From contig NC_088316.1 of the NCBI RefSeq assembly GCF_910592395.1, positions 12,340,001 through 12,404,000 on the forward strand: DNA of 64,000 nt. The letters run 5' to 3'. The notes below the pieces were generated by a model, which saw only the letters and a list, made by a program, of their open reading frames with translations, did no database searches and had not been told where the DNA came from. Shown here piece by piece: positions 1-12,500 of the stretch (its first letter is position 1; the number at the start of each line of letters is the position of its first letter). The translations under genes were made by a program, and so were the position numbers. The stretch comes from Lineus longissimus. Its lineage: Eukaryota > Nemertea > Pilidiophora > Heteronemertea > Lineidae.

Positions 1-896
1 TTTCACGAAAAAATTGTCCCCTGATTTTTGATCGATTTCACCGAGATAATGACATATTTGAACAAGGTGTTATGTTTCATCTGAAACTTCAATCAAAGTC
101 TTAAAGGTACAATATAGGCAGGCAAGATAAAGTTACACCAAGCCGGCAATAGGGGTCTCCCACATCTCACAGTAGGTCGAAATGATTCACGCTTGTATGA
201 GGGATATATTTAGTGCCGAGTCGGACATGACCAAGGGTCCTTACTGTGTATACTACTTACTAGTCACTTGAAGATGGCCAAATTAGCCCATCTCCTCCTT
301 CCTACAGTCCCCCTTTAAGTAGCTAAAAATGCTTACTGTATCTTTGTCGGAATCAGACAAAACATGGCTAAGAACAAGCCTCTTGAAGCAAAATACTGAA
401 ATTTTGAGACAATACCACCAATGAATATTCATAGGTTGGAGGGTCCAGGCCTATCAATTAGACGAGTGCATGTTTTTAACTCTCAAGTACATATTTGGAG
501 AGGTATTGAAAAAATATTTGCTGTGGCAAGTCTACAGATATCAAGAAATTGTTTGATGAAAAAATTATTTTGAATTTTGCTTATTTGGTAATTAGGGGGC
601 TTGTTTTGAGATTTTTCTGCCAGTTGGCTGAAAAGAGTGGAAATATCAATGTCTGTCCAATTTGTCGATTATCAAAAAATTTCCGTGGTCAACTACCAGT
701 TAACTTTTCACCATTTACTTGCCCGACTGTCCGGAATATCATCTCAAAATTTCAGATTCACAACCCCGCGCAGTATTTGATGCGTCGCGGTCAAACATTG
801 ACAATTGAACTGCTAAAAGGCTTAAAAAATCAATGGTGGTCTTGCCTCTTTTAGGCTTGTTTTGCGTGTAGTGCCATTTTTTCATGAAATGGAGTA
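1..896 (+). repeat. Diverged copy of a long TIR element (family also at 10 kb)
   Basis: The start of the window (tttcacga, then ctgatttttg and tttcatctg) matches the 10.0 kb element in the same order. A middle block near 315-350 (gcttactgt, gtcggaatcag) and the right end at 875-896 (ccattttttcatgaaatgga) also match. The 5' terminus lies off the window. No gene is visible in this stretch; small open frames here carry no coding signature. Confidence 0.5.
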
Positions 897-1615
897 CAGT
901 ACTAGTCTGGAATTTTATATTACTGTAGACCCCTTTATTTTTGCGGCTCAACATTTTAGCAAAAATAACCCTTTCAAATTTTACTACTAAATTCCACAAA
1001 TGGATGGGTTTTCCAATGATTATATCATTACCGCAATTTTGGCGCCATTAATGTTTGGGTGTTAAAGAAAAGAAACTTGCAAAAAATATTCGGCTTGTGA
1101 AAATAAAAGGTGGTTACGGTATGTACTTAGCATGCATCATCATTATTCAGGGGTTCCACGTCATTGCTGATATCTGTCTTTGTAAGTGAAGTATTAGCCT
1201 CATACCATGAGGCTGTATCGGCGCTATATGTGATAGATTTTGAAGACTGCTTGCCTCTAGGAGACCGCGCTGGCAAACACTAACATTAGCATGACAACGA
1301 GAAATGGACTACTGTGTTAGAGATAATCATTTTTCTACGTTGTAGATATTTAAACTTGTAAATTTAGAAACCAAAGGAACTAAGAATTGTAATGACATGT
1401 TTCACAAACCAAAAAAATACGTTGTGTACGAATTCTCTTAATTTGCCTTGAAGTTCAAAATACATCAAGAGCTACCCGAAACTAATGTCTTTCGTCTTCT
1501 TTGCTTGTTAAAACCGCCCTCCAGTCATAAGTCTGAACTTCCAAGACAGCTGCAAGGATCAACAGTCAGTGTGTTTAGTTTTGTACAGTCAGCAATTTTT
1601 ACATGGTTGGTTTGT
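897..1615. other. Non-coding, AT-rich interval
   Basis: No exon with convincing splice borders, RNA gene or recognised repeat was found here. The stretch is AT-rich with several direct runs of A and T. The open frames that cross it are short and begin at non-ATG codons or enter the minisatellite to the right. Confidence 0.4.
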
Positions 1616-1619
1616 TTGC

Positions 1620-2150
1620 TATTTACAACCCCTGACCGAGAGGACAAGGAGTCTGGGTTTAGTCTGACCTCGAGCCCTCCGTCTGTCTGGTGGTCCCTGT
1701 TGGGGAAAAGAGCTTCCACCAGCGAAGTCCAAACCGCATCGAGTCTGGCATTTGTCCACGATCTACCCCTCGGTGGTTCTGGCAGGATTGTCTCTGCCAG
1801 ACTTGGAACCACCACCAGGATAATCCTAACGACCCCAAAACTGGAGTACCAGAGGTCTTGCTTTAGTTTGACATCTTCCCCTCTGTGTGTCTGGCGCAGG
1901 GTTGGCCCGCCAGCATTCACTGCTGCTGCCAGGAATGGAACTCCCACCAGCATAGTCCTGGCACAACCCCAAACCTGGAGGACCAGAGGTCCTGCTTTAA
2001 TTTGACATCTTCCCCTCTGTGTGTCTGGCGCAGGGTTGTCCCTGCCAGCAAACACTACTACTGCCAGGAATAGAACTCCCAGCAGCATAGTCCTGGAGGA
2101 TCAGCGGCCAGCTTAAGTAGAACTCCATCCAGCATAGTCATTACATAAAC
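1620..2150. repeat. Degenerate units flanking the 112-bp minisatellite
   Basis: Blocks of roughly 120 bp recur here (tctggcgcaggg, gccagcA, aactcccaccagcatagtcctgg) and are recognisable as diverged relatives of the cleaner array to the right. The long - strand open frame over this stretch (187 codons, with hydrophobic segments repeating) follows the repeat periodicity, so I treat it as a by-product of the array. Confidence 0.7.
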
Positions 2151-3285
2151 CCCAACATAGAGGACCATACAGGAGCAGGTTTTAGCTAGCTCTCAGTCTG
2201 CCTGGTATGTTGGTCCCTGTCAGGCTTGGAACTCCAGCCAGCATAGTCCTTAATACATAACCCCCAACCTGGAGGACCATGCAGGAGCAGGTTTTAGCTG
2301 GACCTCAGTCTGCCTGGCATGGTGGTCCCTGCCAGGCTTCAAACTCCAGCCAGCATAGTCCTTAATACATAACCCCCAACCTGGAGGACCATGCAGGAGC
2401 AGGTTTTAGCTAGACCTCAGTCTGCCTGGTATGTTGGTCCCTGTCAGGCTTAGAACTCCAGCCAGCATAATCCTTAATACATAACCCCCAACATGGAGGA
2501 CCATGCTGGAGCAGGTTTTAGCTAGCTTTCAGTCTGCCTGGCATGGTGGTCCCTGTCAGGCTTGGAACTCCAGCCAGCGTAATCCTTAATACATAACCCC
2601 TAACATGGAGGACCATGCAGGAGCAGGTTTTAGCTAGCTCTCAGTCTGCCTGGCATGGTGGTCCCTGCCAGGCTTAGAACTCCAGCCAGCAGTCCTTAAT
2701 ACATAACCCCAAACATGGAGGACCATGCAGGAGCAGGTTTTCCCAGCTAGCTCTCAGTCTGCCTGGCATGGTGGTCCCTGCCAGGCTTCAAACTCCAGCC
2801 AGCATAGTCTTTTATACATAACCCCCAACATGGAGGACCATGCAGGAGCAGGTTTTAGCTAGCTCTCAGTCTGCCTGGCATGGTGGTCCCTGCCAGGCTT
2901 CAAACTCCAGCCAGCATAGTCTTTTATACATAACCCCCAACCTGGAAGACCATGCTGGAGCAGGTTTTAGCTAGCTCTCAGTCTGCCTGGTATGGTGGTC
3001 CCTGTCAGGCTTCAAACTCCAGCCAGCATAGTCCTTAATACATAACCCCCAACATGGAGGACAATGCTGGAGCAGGTTTTAGCTGGCCCTCAGTCTGCCT
3101 GGTACGTTGGTCCCTGCCAGGCTTAGGACTCCAGCCAGCATAGTCCTTAATACATAACCCCCAACATGGAGGACCATGCAGGAGCAGGTTTTAGCTGGCC
3201 CTCAGTCTTCCTGGTCCCTGCCAGGCTTCAAACTCCAGCCAGCATAGTCCTTACATAACATGGTTGTCCCTGCAAGGCATAAAAC
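2150..3285. repeat. 112-bp minisatellite, about 10 copies
   Basis: The marker ggaggacca recurs at about 2159, 2271, 2383, 2495, 2607, 2717, 2832, 2944 (variant), 3056 and 3168, so the unit is 112 bp with a few indels (110, 113, 115). Each unit holds ggagcaggttttagct, ctcagtctgcctgg, ccctgccaggctt and actccagccagcatagtcctt. Copies differ at a handful of sites, and a decayed tail runs to about 3400. It starts just beyond the stop codon of the - strand gene, so the 3' UTR of that gene would run into it. Confidence 0.92.
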
Positions 3286-3464
3286 TCCAGCAGGCATAGT
3301 CCTCACAAACCCCCAACAAGAGGACCAAAGAGTCTGGCGTTTGGCTGACCAACACTCGCCTGTCTTGCCTGGTTTAGAACTCCGCTAGCATAGCCAGCTC
3401 AACCCAAAAGCTGGACCACGAGTCTGGCTTAACATTGATCTCTACTTCTTAGCCTGTCCAGCAT

Positions 3465-3586
3465 TTAACTCCAGACAGCACAGTCCACAAGCTTAAAGTC
3501 AACCACGAACAAGGTCCCAAACTCACCAGTTAGCTTGTGCATCAATTGAATATACCAAAAACCCTTTTTGCCATGTGAAATTGGGG
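3465..3586 (-). CDS. Terminal exon of the - strand helical gene
   Basis: Reads APISHGKKGFWYIQLMHKL then TGEFGTLFVVDFKLVDCAVWS and a TAA stop. The acceptor is ccttctttcag and the entry phase fits the preceding exon. The mix of aromatic and beta-prone residues suggests a folded C-terminal piece. No AATAAA is seen on the - strand before the minisatellite begins. Confidence 0.6.
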
Positions 3587-6500
3587 CTGAAAGAAGGTGA
3601 TCTGTGCATAGTTTAGCTTTTACAGCAGAGGCCCCATTTTTAGTCCTCACCAGTTCTTGGCAAAGGACAGCATGTATTCCCTTTACAGCAATAGCTTGCT
3701 ACCTTCCCATCTTCTGTGTGAGTATGAGGGAGAGGACAGGAGAATCCAATCAACCTTGGTCTGCCAGATTGCCTCAAGTAAAATGGCATCAAATGAAGAC
3801 ACATCAACCTTTCTTTTCTTTTCATTTATGACCACGATTTTATTGACAGACAATAACAAAATAATATACTCTAGACTCACCGATCTAAGACCGATTCATT
3901 GATTTGAGGCATGACCTCCCACAGTATGATGTGTATTGAACAGGCCACGGCCCCTTCACACTGAGTGGCTCAAATTAGTCGGTCTTCAGGTTGCGGTACA
4001 TTGACAGTGGTTGGGATCGGGAATGAACTGATCACTTGCGACCTAACCACTATACTTCTATCAGTGGTTAGTGTGGTCGATCTATTTCCCTGTCTATTAG
4101 CCAAGGTTTATTGGCAATGAATCTTCAATAAAAGAAAGTAATAAAGTGAAATCCTTATGGGCCTGCCATTCTAAAATCTTACTTTGAAATTGTGGCAAAA
4201 GCGAATGGCATAACCATCATAAAAATTTATGTCCCACCCTTTGTCGAATGCGCATCGAGGACAAAGCACGTAATATCTACGGGGACTTTGTTTGCATATT
4301 CAGTAACAGTCTTATATCGGTGAATCTAGAGTATCAACATGAACATGTAGTTTAGCACCAATACATATCTCCTTTTTTCAAATTCACAATAGCATACCAG
4401 CCTGGTCCTTCGAGAAATCCCTATCCAGGATGTACGATTTCTGCAAGTTAGTCAAACATATAACCTGGACACTTTCTGGACACCTTCCAATGTTGATCAT
4501 TTCCACTGCAGTAATCGCAAAATTTTCTGTAACCGTTAAATCTTCACAACTTTTAATCTTTACGATTTGACAAAATTCTGAAAAAATTTAAATTATCACG
4601 TTTTTTCTTTTGGCAGATTGCAAATTCTTTCGGTTTTTCCCATCAAAAATCCTTTTGGCAAATTTAATTCTAACAAATCTAGGTTATTTGCACAAAATCT
4701 GCCAAAATGTGGCAGTTTACCTAGCGTCCTGCACAGAGATTGTCAAATGTCCAGACAAACAGCCCAACAATACTGGTCATCGTTACTCTTGTACTGTGTG
4801 CCTATCATGACTTTTCCACGACAAGTTTCCACACGCAAGTCGTTGAAACATTCCGAATGAGATACCTCCTAAGTTCATACCAAACAGACACCTCACTCTC
4901 CTTTGATTTCGACAACACCAAGTCGATCACAGCTTTCCTGCACGTTGTTGGCCCATTCACAAGTTTTTGGAAGTGTTTCGCTAAGTCATTGAACGAAGAG
5001 AAATGTTCTGATCTTGGGCTGAAAAAAATGCAAAGAGGTTTCAATGGAAACACTTTTACTTGATTTCTAGTTCTAAAATCAGATTTTAGAGCGCTGGGAC
5101 TTTTAACAAACTTTCTGTGGACACTTGCCTCATCAGGTACACAACATGAAGTATGATTCAAGGCTGACCATTTCGGCTAGAACTTGGAATCCTAAAGCAA
5201 TTACAAGTAGAACTCAAAATGATGTGAATGCCAATTTCAAGGGTGGGAGGCTGTCTCATGGAAAACAAAAAACTGACTCCCACTCTTGAATTTGGCATTC
5301 ACTTTATTTTGAAGGAGCTCTAATTGCTTTAGGATTTCAAGTTTAAAGCAAAATGGTGGGGTCAACCCTTAAATCCATCTTGCTGGGATCTTGATTTTCA
5401 CCTTAGTCTGGAAACTTGGATCAATGTAAATTTTTACACGAATGATGTACACAAGGTAGCTTTTTCTCAAGACAACCAAAGTACTACTAAAATTGAATTC
5501 GATGAATAGGCCAACATAAGTTCTGGTCTAGTGATTTTTGCAGCTCCATGTTCTCCTTCTTTATACCTTACCTATAGATATAACCTGGTCTCTGGTTTGG
5601 CGTGTAGCTGATCGTCATGTCACCTCCCCACTCCACCAACCACTGGACATAAACGTCGGCAAACGTTGCATACTTTGCTGCCACTGAACAGAGAAGATCT
5701 CGAGAGCACGTCCGAAATGAATGCCTAAAGAATGAGGAAACATTCTCACATAACAGTTTTGTTTCGGCATATCTAATGATGCCCTAGATATACGTGTACT
5801 ATGCTCACCCTTGCAACTGAATACTGGCGAGAAACTTCTACCCCAGAAGACAGTGGATCTGGTGAGCACGTCCCAAAGGAATGCCACAGGATGAGGAAAA
5901 GTGAGCACATTATATAACAGATTATGGAATTGTTCTTGGACCATCTGAATAATGGCCACGCTTACCTGGTCTCTTCTCCTGATCGAAACTGGTCCTCTAA
6001 CCAGTCTATCATGATGGAACTATGGAATGTATGGCCATTATCTTCAAGTAAGCTCATCAGAATTATCACCATGCCAGAGTTCACGGCTGCAATTGCCTCC
6101 AATTGCTGTACGAGATAGGATTTTAATCTGAAATGGACAAAGTAGAATTTCGACACAAGAGGCCCAAGTGCCTGCTGCTCAGCTGATATATTAGTGGTTT
6201 TACATTGGCGGCAAAAGGCAGGACCATTCCCAAATTAGCCCAATGGAAAAGGATACGACTCAACTATCCATTCATTTAATTCCAGTAGAGGTTGTTCTAG
6301 TTGGTGGAGATCTGTCTTGACCTGGTCCACTACATCCTCATTGTATCCGGTCTATTTAGTCCAGGTCGGTTCTGACCCAGTCAGGCGAAAGGTCCACTCC
6401 CCTATGGGCTGGCCCAGTTCGATCAGACACCATCAGGGTGGTAGCAATTATTGTCTCCATTCGAATCAGGTGCACCCAGTCAGTGATCTGTCTGGGTTCG

Positions 6501-9500
6501 GTCCATGCGGGGTCTGTCAGTCATGCAGTGCCCGGTCGATCACTGTACATGAGTAATGCATTTATCGAAGACTTGGACATGCTGGATCAAGTTTCTGCTG
6601 ACATAAGAATAATGAGCTGCCTCTTTCGATAAGTGTACAACGTTCTGCGCAAGTCAAACTCTGTAATGAACACAGCAGTCGAGCAAATGAAGTGTCAATT
6701 AACAAGTCCATTTCAGATCTTACCGATCACTTTTTGTACCCATTTTACAAAGATGTTCAAAATGTCTATGGAGTAGTTTAGCCTCGCATTCCAATGAGAG
6801 ACGACTGGCGATGTCTACATTTTCTGTCTCGGTAGTCGACTGGAGTTTTCTCGTCAGTAACAACAATTGGTGGACTGTCATTTTTGGCACAGTGATGCTC
6901 TGTAGAACCTGAAACAGCATTCAAAATATTATATCTGACCATTATTTTTACAGCCCATTGAAGATGAAATCATTTGTACAGCTCTAAAACACCTTTTTGA
7001 GCAGTACGAATTATCAAGATTTTGTCTTATAATCATCAGATGAGCAAATCAGTTGTCTGATCGTCTAGCTGTTTTGGACATGATTTGTGAATTTCAGTCC
7101 ATTTAAGTGCATTTTGCAGTTCAATGATTTTTCAGTGATCCTTTTCAGAGAATTACATTCCTGCTGGAAGCTGTTTTCGTATAGTAAAACCAACATATCT
7201 TATGCCAAACTTTGCCCTTCAAAGTTATTGGTACAATGTGTGTATTACCAAGTCCTTGTCAGCCAGAGCTAAATCAAATACAGTCACAGTTAGCTATAGA
7301 CAGCAGTTTCTGACAGTTTCTTCGTCAAGTTATAAAATGCCAGAGCTAAATCAAATGCAGTCACAGTTCGCTATAGACAGCAGTTCTGACAGTTTCTTCG
7401 CCAAGTTATAAAATGAACATCATTCAGTCGTTACCTTCAGTATGGGTTCCCTGCCGTCAGTTTCGCAGGCTATCTCTATCACAGTATCGAACAGGTCCTC
7501 TGATAGATATGGGTTCTGTAGCATGGCCTGAAGTCAAGTAAACTCGATAAATACAGAACTGACCCAGCAAGCCCCAGAGTTTGAGGGAGGGGGGAAATTT
7601 GTCTTACTATGTTGAAAAAGTTACTGGTACAAAAAGAGTTCAACATTTAAGACTGGAATAGCAGGTCCTAGACAGACCTAAATGTGGACTGTAAGAGTGG
7701 CACAGTGGAAACATCAGCGACTGTCATCTCTGAGGTCACGGGTTCGATTCCTGGTCGGTCTCAGTCCACTCATGTGATAGAGAGGGCGACTCTCTTCCAC
7801 AACATAGCTTTCCTCCGGGTCTCCAGTTTCCTCCTACTTACATACATTACAATCACCCAATATTGCTTACAGAACTAATAATGTCCTAGTTGATGCTGAG
7901 CTCTCAACTCGATATTAAAAAAAAAACCAATGCAGCCCAAAAAGTAGTATCTGCTCTTCAGTCAGACGTTCGCACAAACTATTCATAAAAAATATTCTCA
8001 AATTCAGGACAATAAAAATGGATGTCTACCTTCTGGAGGAGAACCTTTGCATCTTTGAAATAACCGAGCGTGATTTCAGCATCGCCCAAAGCCCAGGGTA
8101 GCCGGTTAAACGTCTGTATCTGTTCGTCCAGGCTCGCTGTGTATGGCTTTGTGATTGCTTGGGTATGGATCTGAAAAGTTACAGCCAAGGATCATATGTG
8201 ACAAGTGGGAAGAATCATCAGGACAGGCCCTTAGGCTGAAACACCATGAAATAGAACCCTATGAATTCTTTCGCTGCCTCTCGGTATTTACCAGGTCCAT
8301 TCACCGCGTACTATTGACCCGCAGTAATCTGTCCTGGTAAATTCTCCCAAAGTTTTATCGTTGACGGCAGTCCCTATAAGTTTTTGGCTGGTTACACGAG
8401 AAAAAGGAGATGGCAGCACTGCACTCTATTCAATGAAGACCACGTCCCTAAAGATTGCGTAATGCTTGCTATACAATGAAACTTTTCCTAAGCAAAGTTG
8501 GGATCCAGGCCACCCGGTCTATACCAGGTGCAGGGTACGGCACACTGCCAAAACCCTATGGTAGCAAAGGGTTAATCGGGCCCTTTAGCTACAGATTAAT
8601 AAAGGATAAAACACCTTGATATTCTGTGCAAATACGAGTCACTGAACAATTAGCTGTTTTCAGTAAATGCTTCAAGAGGAAGGTCATCCTTTAGTGCATG
8701 ACTTTTATGATCAATGAATAATCACAAATTGTGCACAGCAAATAATCAATTAAATCTGAGAATCGGTACAAGTTTCTGGAAGAACGATTTCAAAGGTCAC
8801 TAAAAATTCAAGGTGCAAATTAGAATACATTTCAAAGAAACTTCTTTCAATTCAAGCAATCCACTTAATGTACCTGTAAATAGGCTTAAAACATGTTTAA
8901 CCCACAATTCGACTTTATCACACCTAAACTCAATGTGTTTAATGGGGTGACATAATTTTTCTATCCATCAATATTAACTATATTCTCTGTTTGTTGCCAA
9001 ATATCAAAGCACTTGAGATAAATATTGAGAAGATTCCATGCATACACAAATCGGCACTTCAAGTTTTTATAATTGAGTGATTAAGGACAATTAGGGAGTC
9101 AACAGTCCTACAAAATCAATGAAAAGATCAATTTGTGATGTCAATCAATATTAGTAATAAAGTTGTAAATGAAAGATCTGGGGCAGACTGTAAGAGCAAC
9201 GTTTATATCGGGTGAGGTGAGACTCTAGTTTCTCCGATCTAAGACAAGTTGAATTATTGCTATAAAATGAAAATTGGTGTTACCATTAGGCATTACAGTA
9301 GAACCTCTCTATTAAGGACACCCTCCGGAATGACAAATGCTGTCCTTAATAGAGAGGTGTCCTGATTAGAGAGGTCAAATTGAATGGAAAGTACCAATTG
9401 CGGACCAAAACTAGTGTCCTTAATAGAGAGGTTGTCCTTAATAGAGAGGTGTCCGCTAAGGGAGGTTCTACTGTATTTGCACAACTTGGTTTTGCGAACC

Positions 9501-12500
9501 CATGTCTTTCCAAATTGATCTTACAAAAAAAATATCGAATGACCATGTGCATTATCATCTACAGTGGAACCTCCCTTAGTGGACACCTCTCTATTGAGGA
9601 CAACCTCTCTATCAATGACACTAGTTTTGGTACCAAAGTGGTGGTTTTCATTCAATTTGACCTCTCTAATCAGGACACCTCTCTATTAAGGACAGCACTT
9701 GTCAGACCCGAGGGTGTCCTCAATAGAGAGGTTCTACTGTACTCTGAATTAAATAGTCAGCATTGTTGGCAATCACCATACATATCAACCAGGAAGTTCT
9801 TAACTGATGGGAACTTTGAAGCTGAGAGCTCTTTACTTTATAACTGACAGTACATGTTCATCACACCTTATTGACTAGGACAGGTTTATTGTGTAGCAAC
9901 TGGTTATCTTCTGGTTGGCCGATAATCTGATCAAGCCATGAAGTGTATTCAGGATGCATGTAGGCCTAATACTATAGTCTATTTCACGAGGCCTAATACT
10001 ATAGTCTATTTCACGAGATAACGGCACTCTGATTTTTGGTTTATTTCACACAAATAATGCAACAATTTATATATTTCATCTGGAACTTTTAAAGGCATAC
10101 ACCGTCCGTAAAACATTTTGAATTTGTATTTGAATTTGAATATTTCTTATTGCGTAAGTACGAACTAAATATAAATTTTGGCATTGCCGTCGTGTAGACT
10201 GATATACAGATACTTTAACTACCAAGTTTCAACAAATCTGTATGCATAATAACTGCACTACGGCATAATGTATAACTGGATTTCTATTTTCCTGGACCAC
10301 CAGTAATAACGAACGATGTACGCCTTTAAGTTTAAGTCTAAAGTACCTAGAATTGCTTACTTTGGCAGAATCAGAATACTGACAACTTTTTCCAACCATT
10401 TTACTAAAATATTTAGGCTTTTTCTCGCGAGCAATACCATTTTTTCATGAAATGGAGTATAAAATACATTTTGTTATGACTGTACTTCTTGGTACTGAAT
10501 CTCTTCTATTAACACACCAAAGAGTCTTTGGCCCAGACACAGAATATAACCCTATTAATATAGGCCTAGATAAACAGTACTATCTCTTTTCAAACCAGAA
10601 TAGATCGACTGCCCCAAACTAATCTAGATGTTCTCTTGGATGGTGCCTGTAGTAGGCCTGGCCACAGTCTTAGCCATCATGCACACTGGTACCCGAGTTA
10701 AAGGATAACAATAACAATGGAGTCATTGGTGTTGAAGAAGAGAAGGATTCTGTAATAATCTTGATACATTTTTCATGCCCGGACAGAAGTTCCTTGAGAC
10801 TTTTCAGAAGTTTTCTTAAAATATGTTATGGGCTACTCGATCACTATTACCACTGACCTAAAAGTTCTGTTTAAAAATTGGACGCCTGGAGACATTTACG
10901 GGTCACATCAGAATAGCAATTAGGCCTACTTCATAACATTCTGGACTTGGAATGGATATCGACAAGTATATTTCTGATTTATGACAACTTAATGTTAAGC
11001 AATGATCTGTAATTTTCGATTTTCCGGCACAAATTGATCTTTTATTTGACTTCTAAGGATAGGTAAATACAATTTCTATGCAACACAAACCAAAAAAACA
11101 GACTTGTCAAACAAAACCGTCTGCTGATTGATTAATTGACGAACATATGGAGAATGTAAGAGAAAACAAAAAGCGCAACAGAACAGTTCGATTCAGTTTT
11201 GTGGATCAATTATTTGCGGAGGAAACAGAACTCTGGGCGGCAAAATCTGCCGAACATGAGGATAAAAACGTTCAAGGGAAAAATTCTGAATCAGATCACA
11301 AAAAGGAAATGCAAAATTCCTCAGAGAAGACAATGGCACCTACCGGAAAGCAAAATGCGGATTTATCACAAAATAAAGATATTCCCATTCGTAGGTGTGA
11401 TGTCGATTTCGCACGACCGCCACCCACAGTTAATAAAGGTAGGTATCCTTTTATCAGCAACTTGTATTGCTCATGTAATTAAGGAAAGAAATAAAATTAG
11501 TACTGAAAAATCAAATTGCCTTGACTGGGATGCGAACAACAGATCTTTGGATCTTCGAATCCCAGTCAAGGTAACTTGATTTTTCTGTTCTAATTTCATT
11601 TCTTTCTTTATACATGTAAAATTGCAATAAGTGACTCATTTCCAGATAGATTTTTTCCAACATCTCCCCCAGTGAAATTCTAAGCTGTCTGGAACTTTGC
11701 CGATTCAAGCAACAAAAAACACAAACAATGTTACATGTTCGTAATAAAATTTCTTCTCACTTTTGCCTCTGATACAATTAAACCAATTATGAAGGAGAGT
11801 GACCTGAAAACAGTGCCATACTGCAGAGTTATTTTAGCCTTCTTTAAACTTAAAGCAGTTTAAAGAAAAACAAAGGATGCTTCCAACTGTTGACACAACA
11901 GCTGGAGGGCTTTGTATTTGTTTGACAATGCACTCCAACAGCAGTATTTTATTACCCAACACAGAAGGTTTGTAGCTTTGGTGTGATAATGCATGACATG
12001 TAAAGGCATGCTAATTTTTGGATATATCAACAATCTGTTGCCATTTTTACACAAGGTATAGTTGTAGAGATTAAGTGTCAGTTTATAAAGCGATACTAGT
12101 CAAAATTTAAATAGTATGGAGCCCACCTAAGTCACATGTATTCATAGCAGGACACCCACCCGAAAAAGGACACCAATTTTGGCCCAGATTTGGTCAGATC
12201 TGTCCAATATGACCGAGTCAATGAGGACACCTCTATATTTAGGACAGCATCAGTTCCAACAGATGTAGGGAGGTTATACACAAACTGTCCTCAACATCTT
12301 TTAAAAACCGAGAATGACTGATGCATGCCAGTGTCTAGGTCTTTTTTTAGGCTACACACCATGATTCTACCACTCACTATCTGGCTGATACGGGATCAGC
12401 TGCCATGATACTGAGACTGATACAACTCTGCTCACATGATAACATCTATGCGACTGCACCCACCTTTTCACAATACTCAGCCCATTTCAAAGCATTGATA

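Noticed and set aside
1525-2088. 187-codon - strand frame with signal-peptide-like repeats
   Set aside because: It follows the periodicity of degenerate minisatellite units; hydrophobic segments recur once per unit and there is no splice or start context.
4399-4441. Candidate exon of the - strand gene (KSYILDRDFSKDQAG)
   Set aside because: Acceptor is fair (actaac branch-like, cttgcag), but the phase from the preceding exon gives a different frame and the donor is weak.
9380-9847. 155-codon + strand frame
   Set aside because: It is almost entirely two pogo-like MITE copies in inverted orientation.
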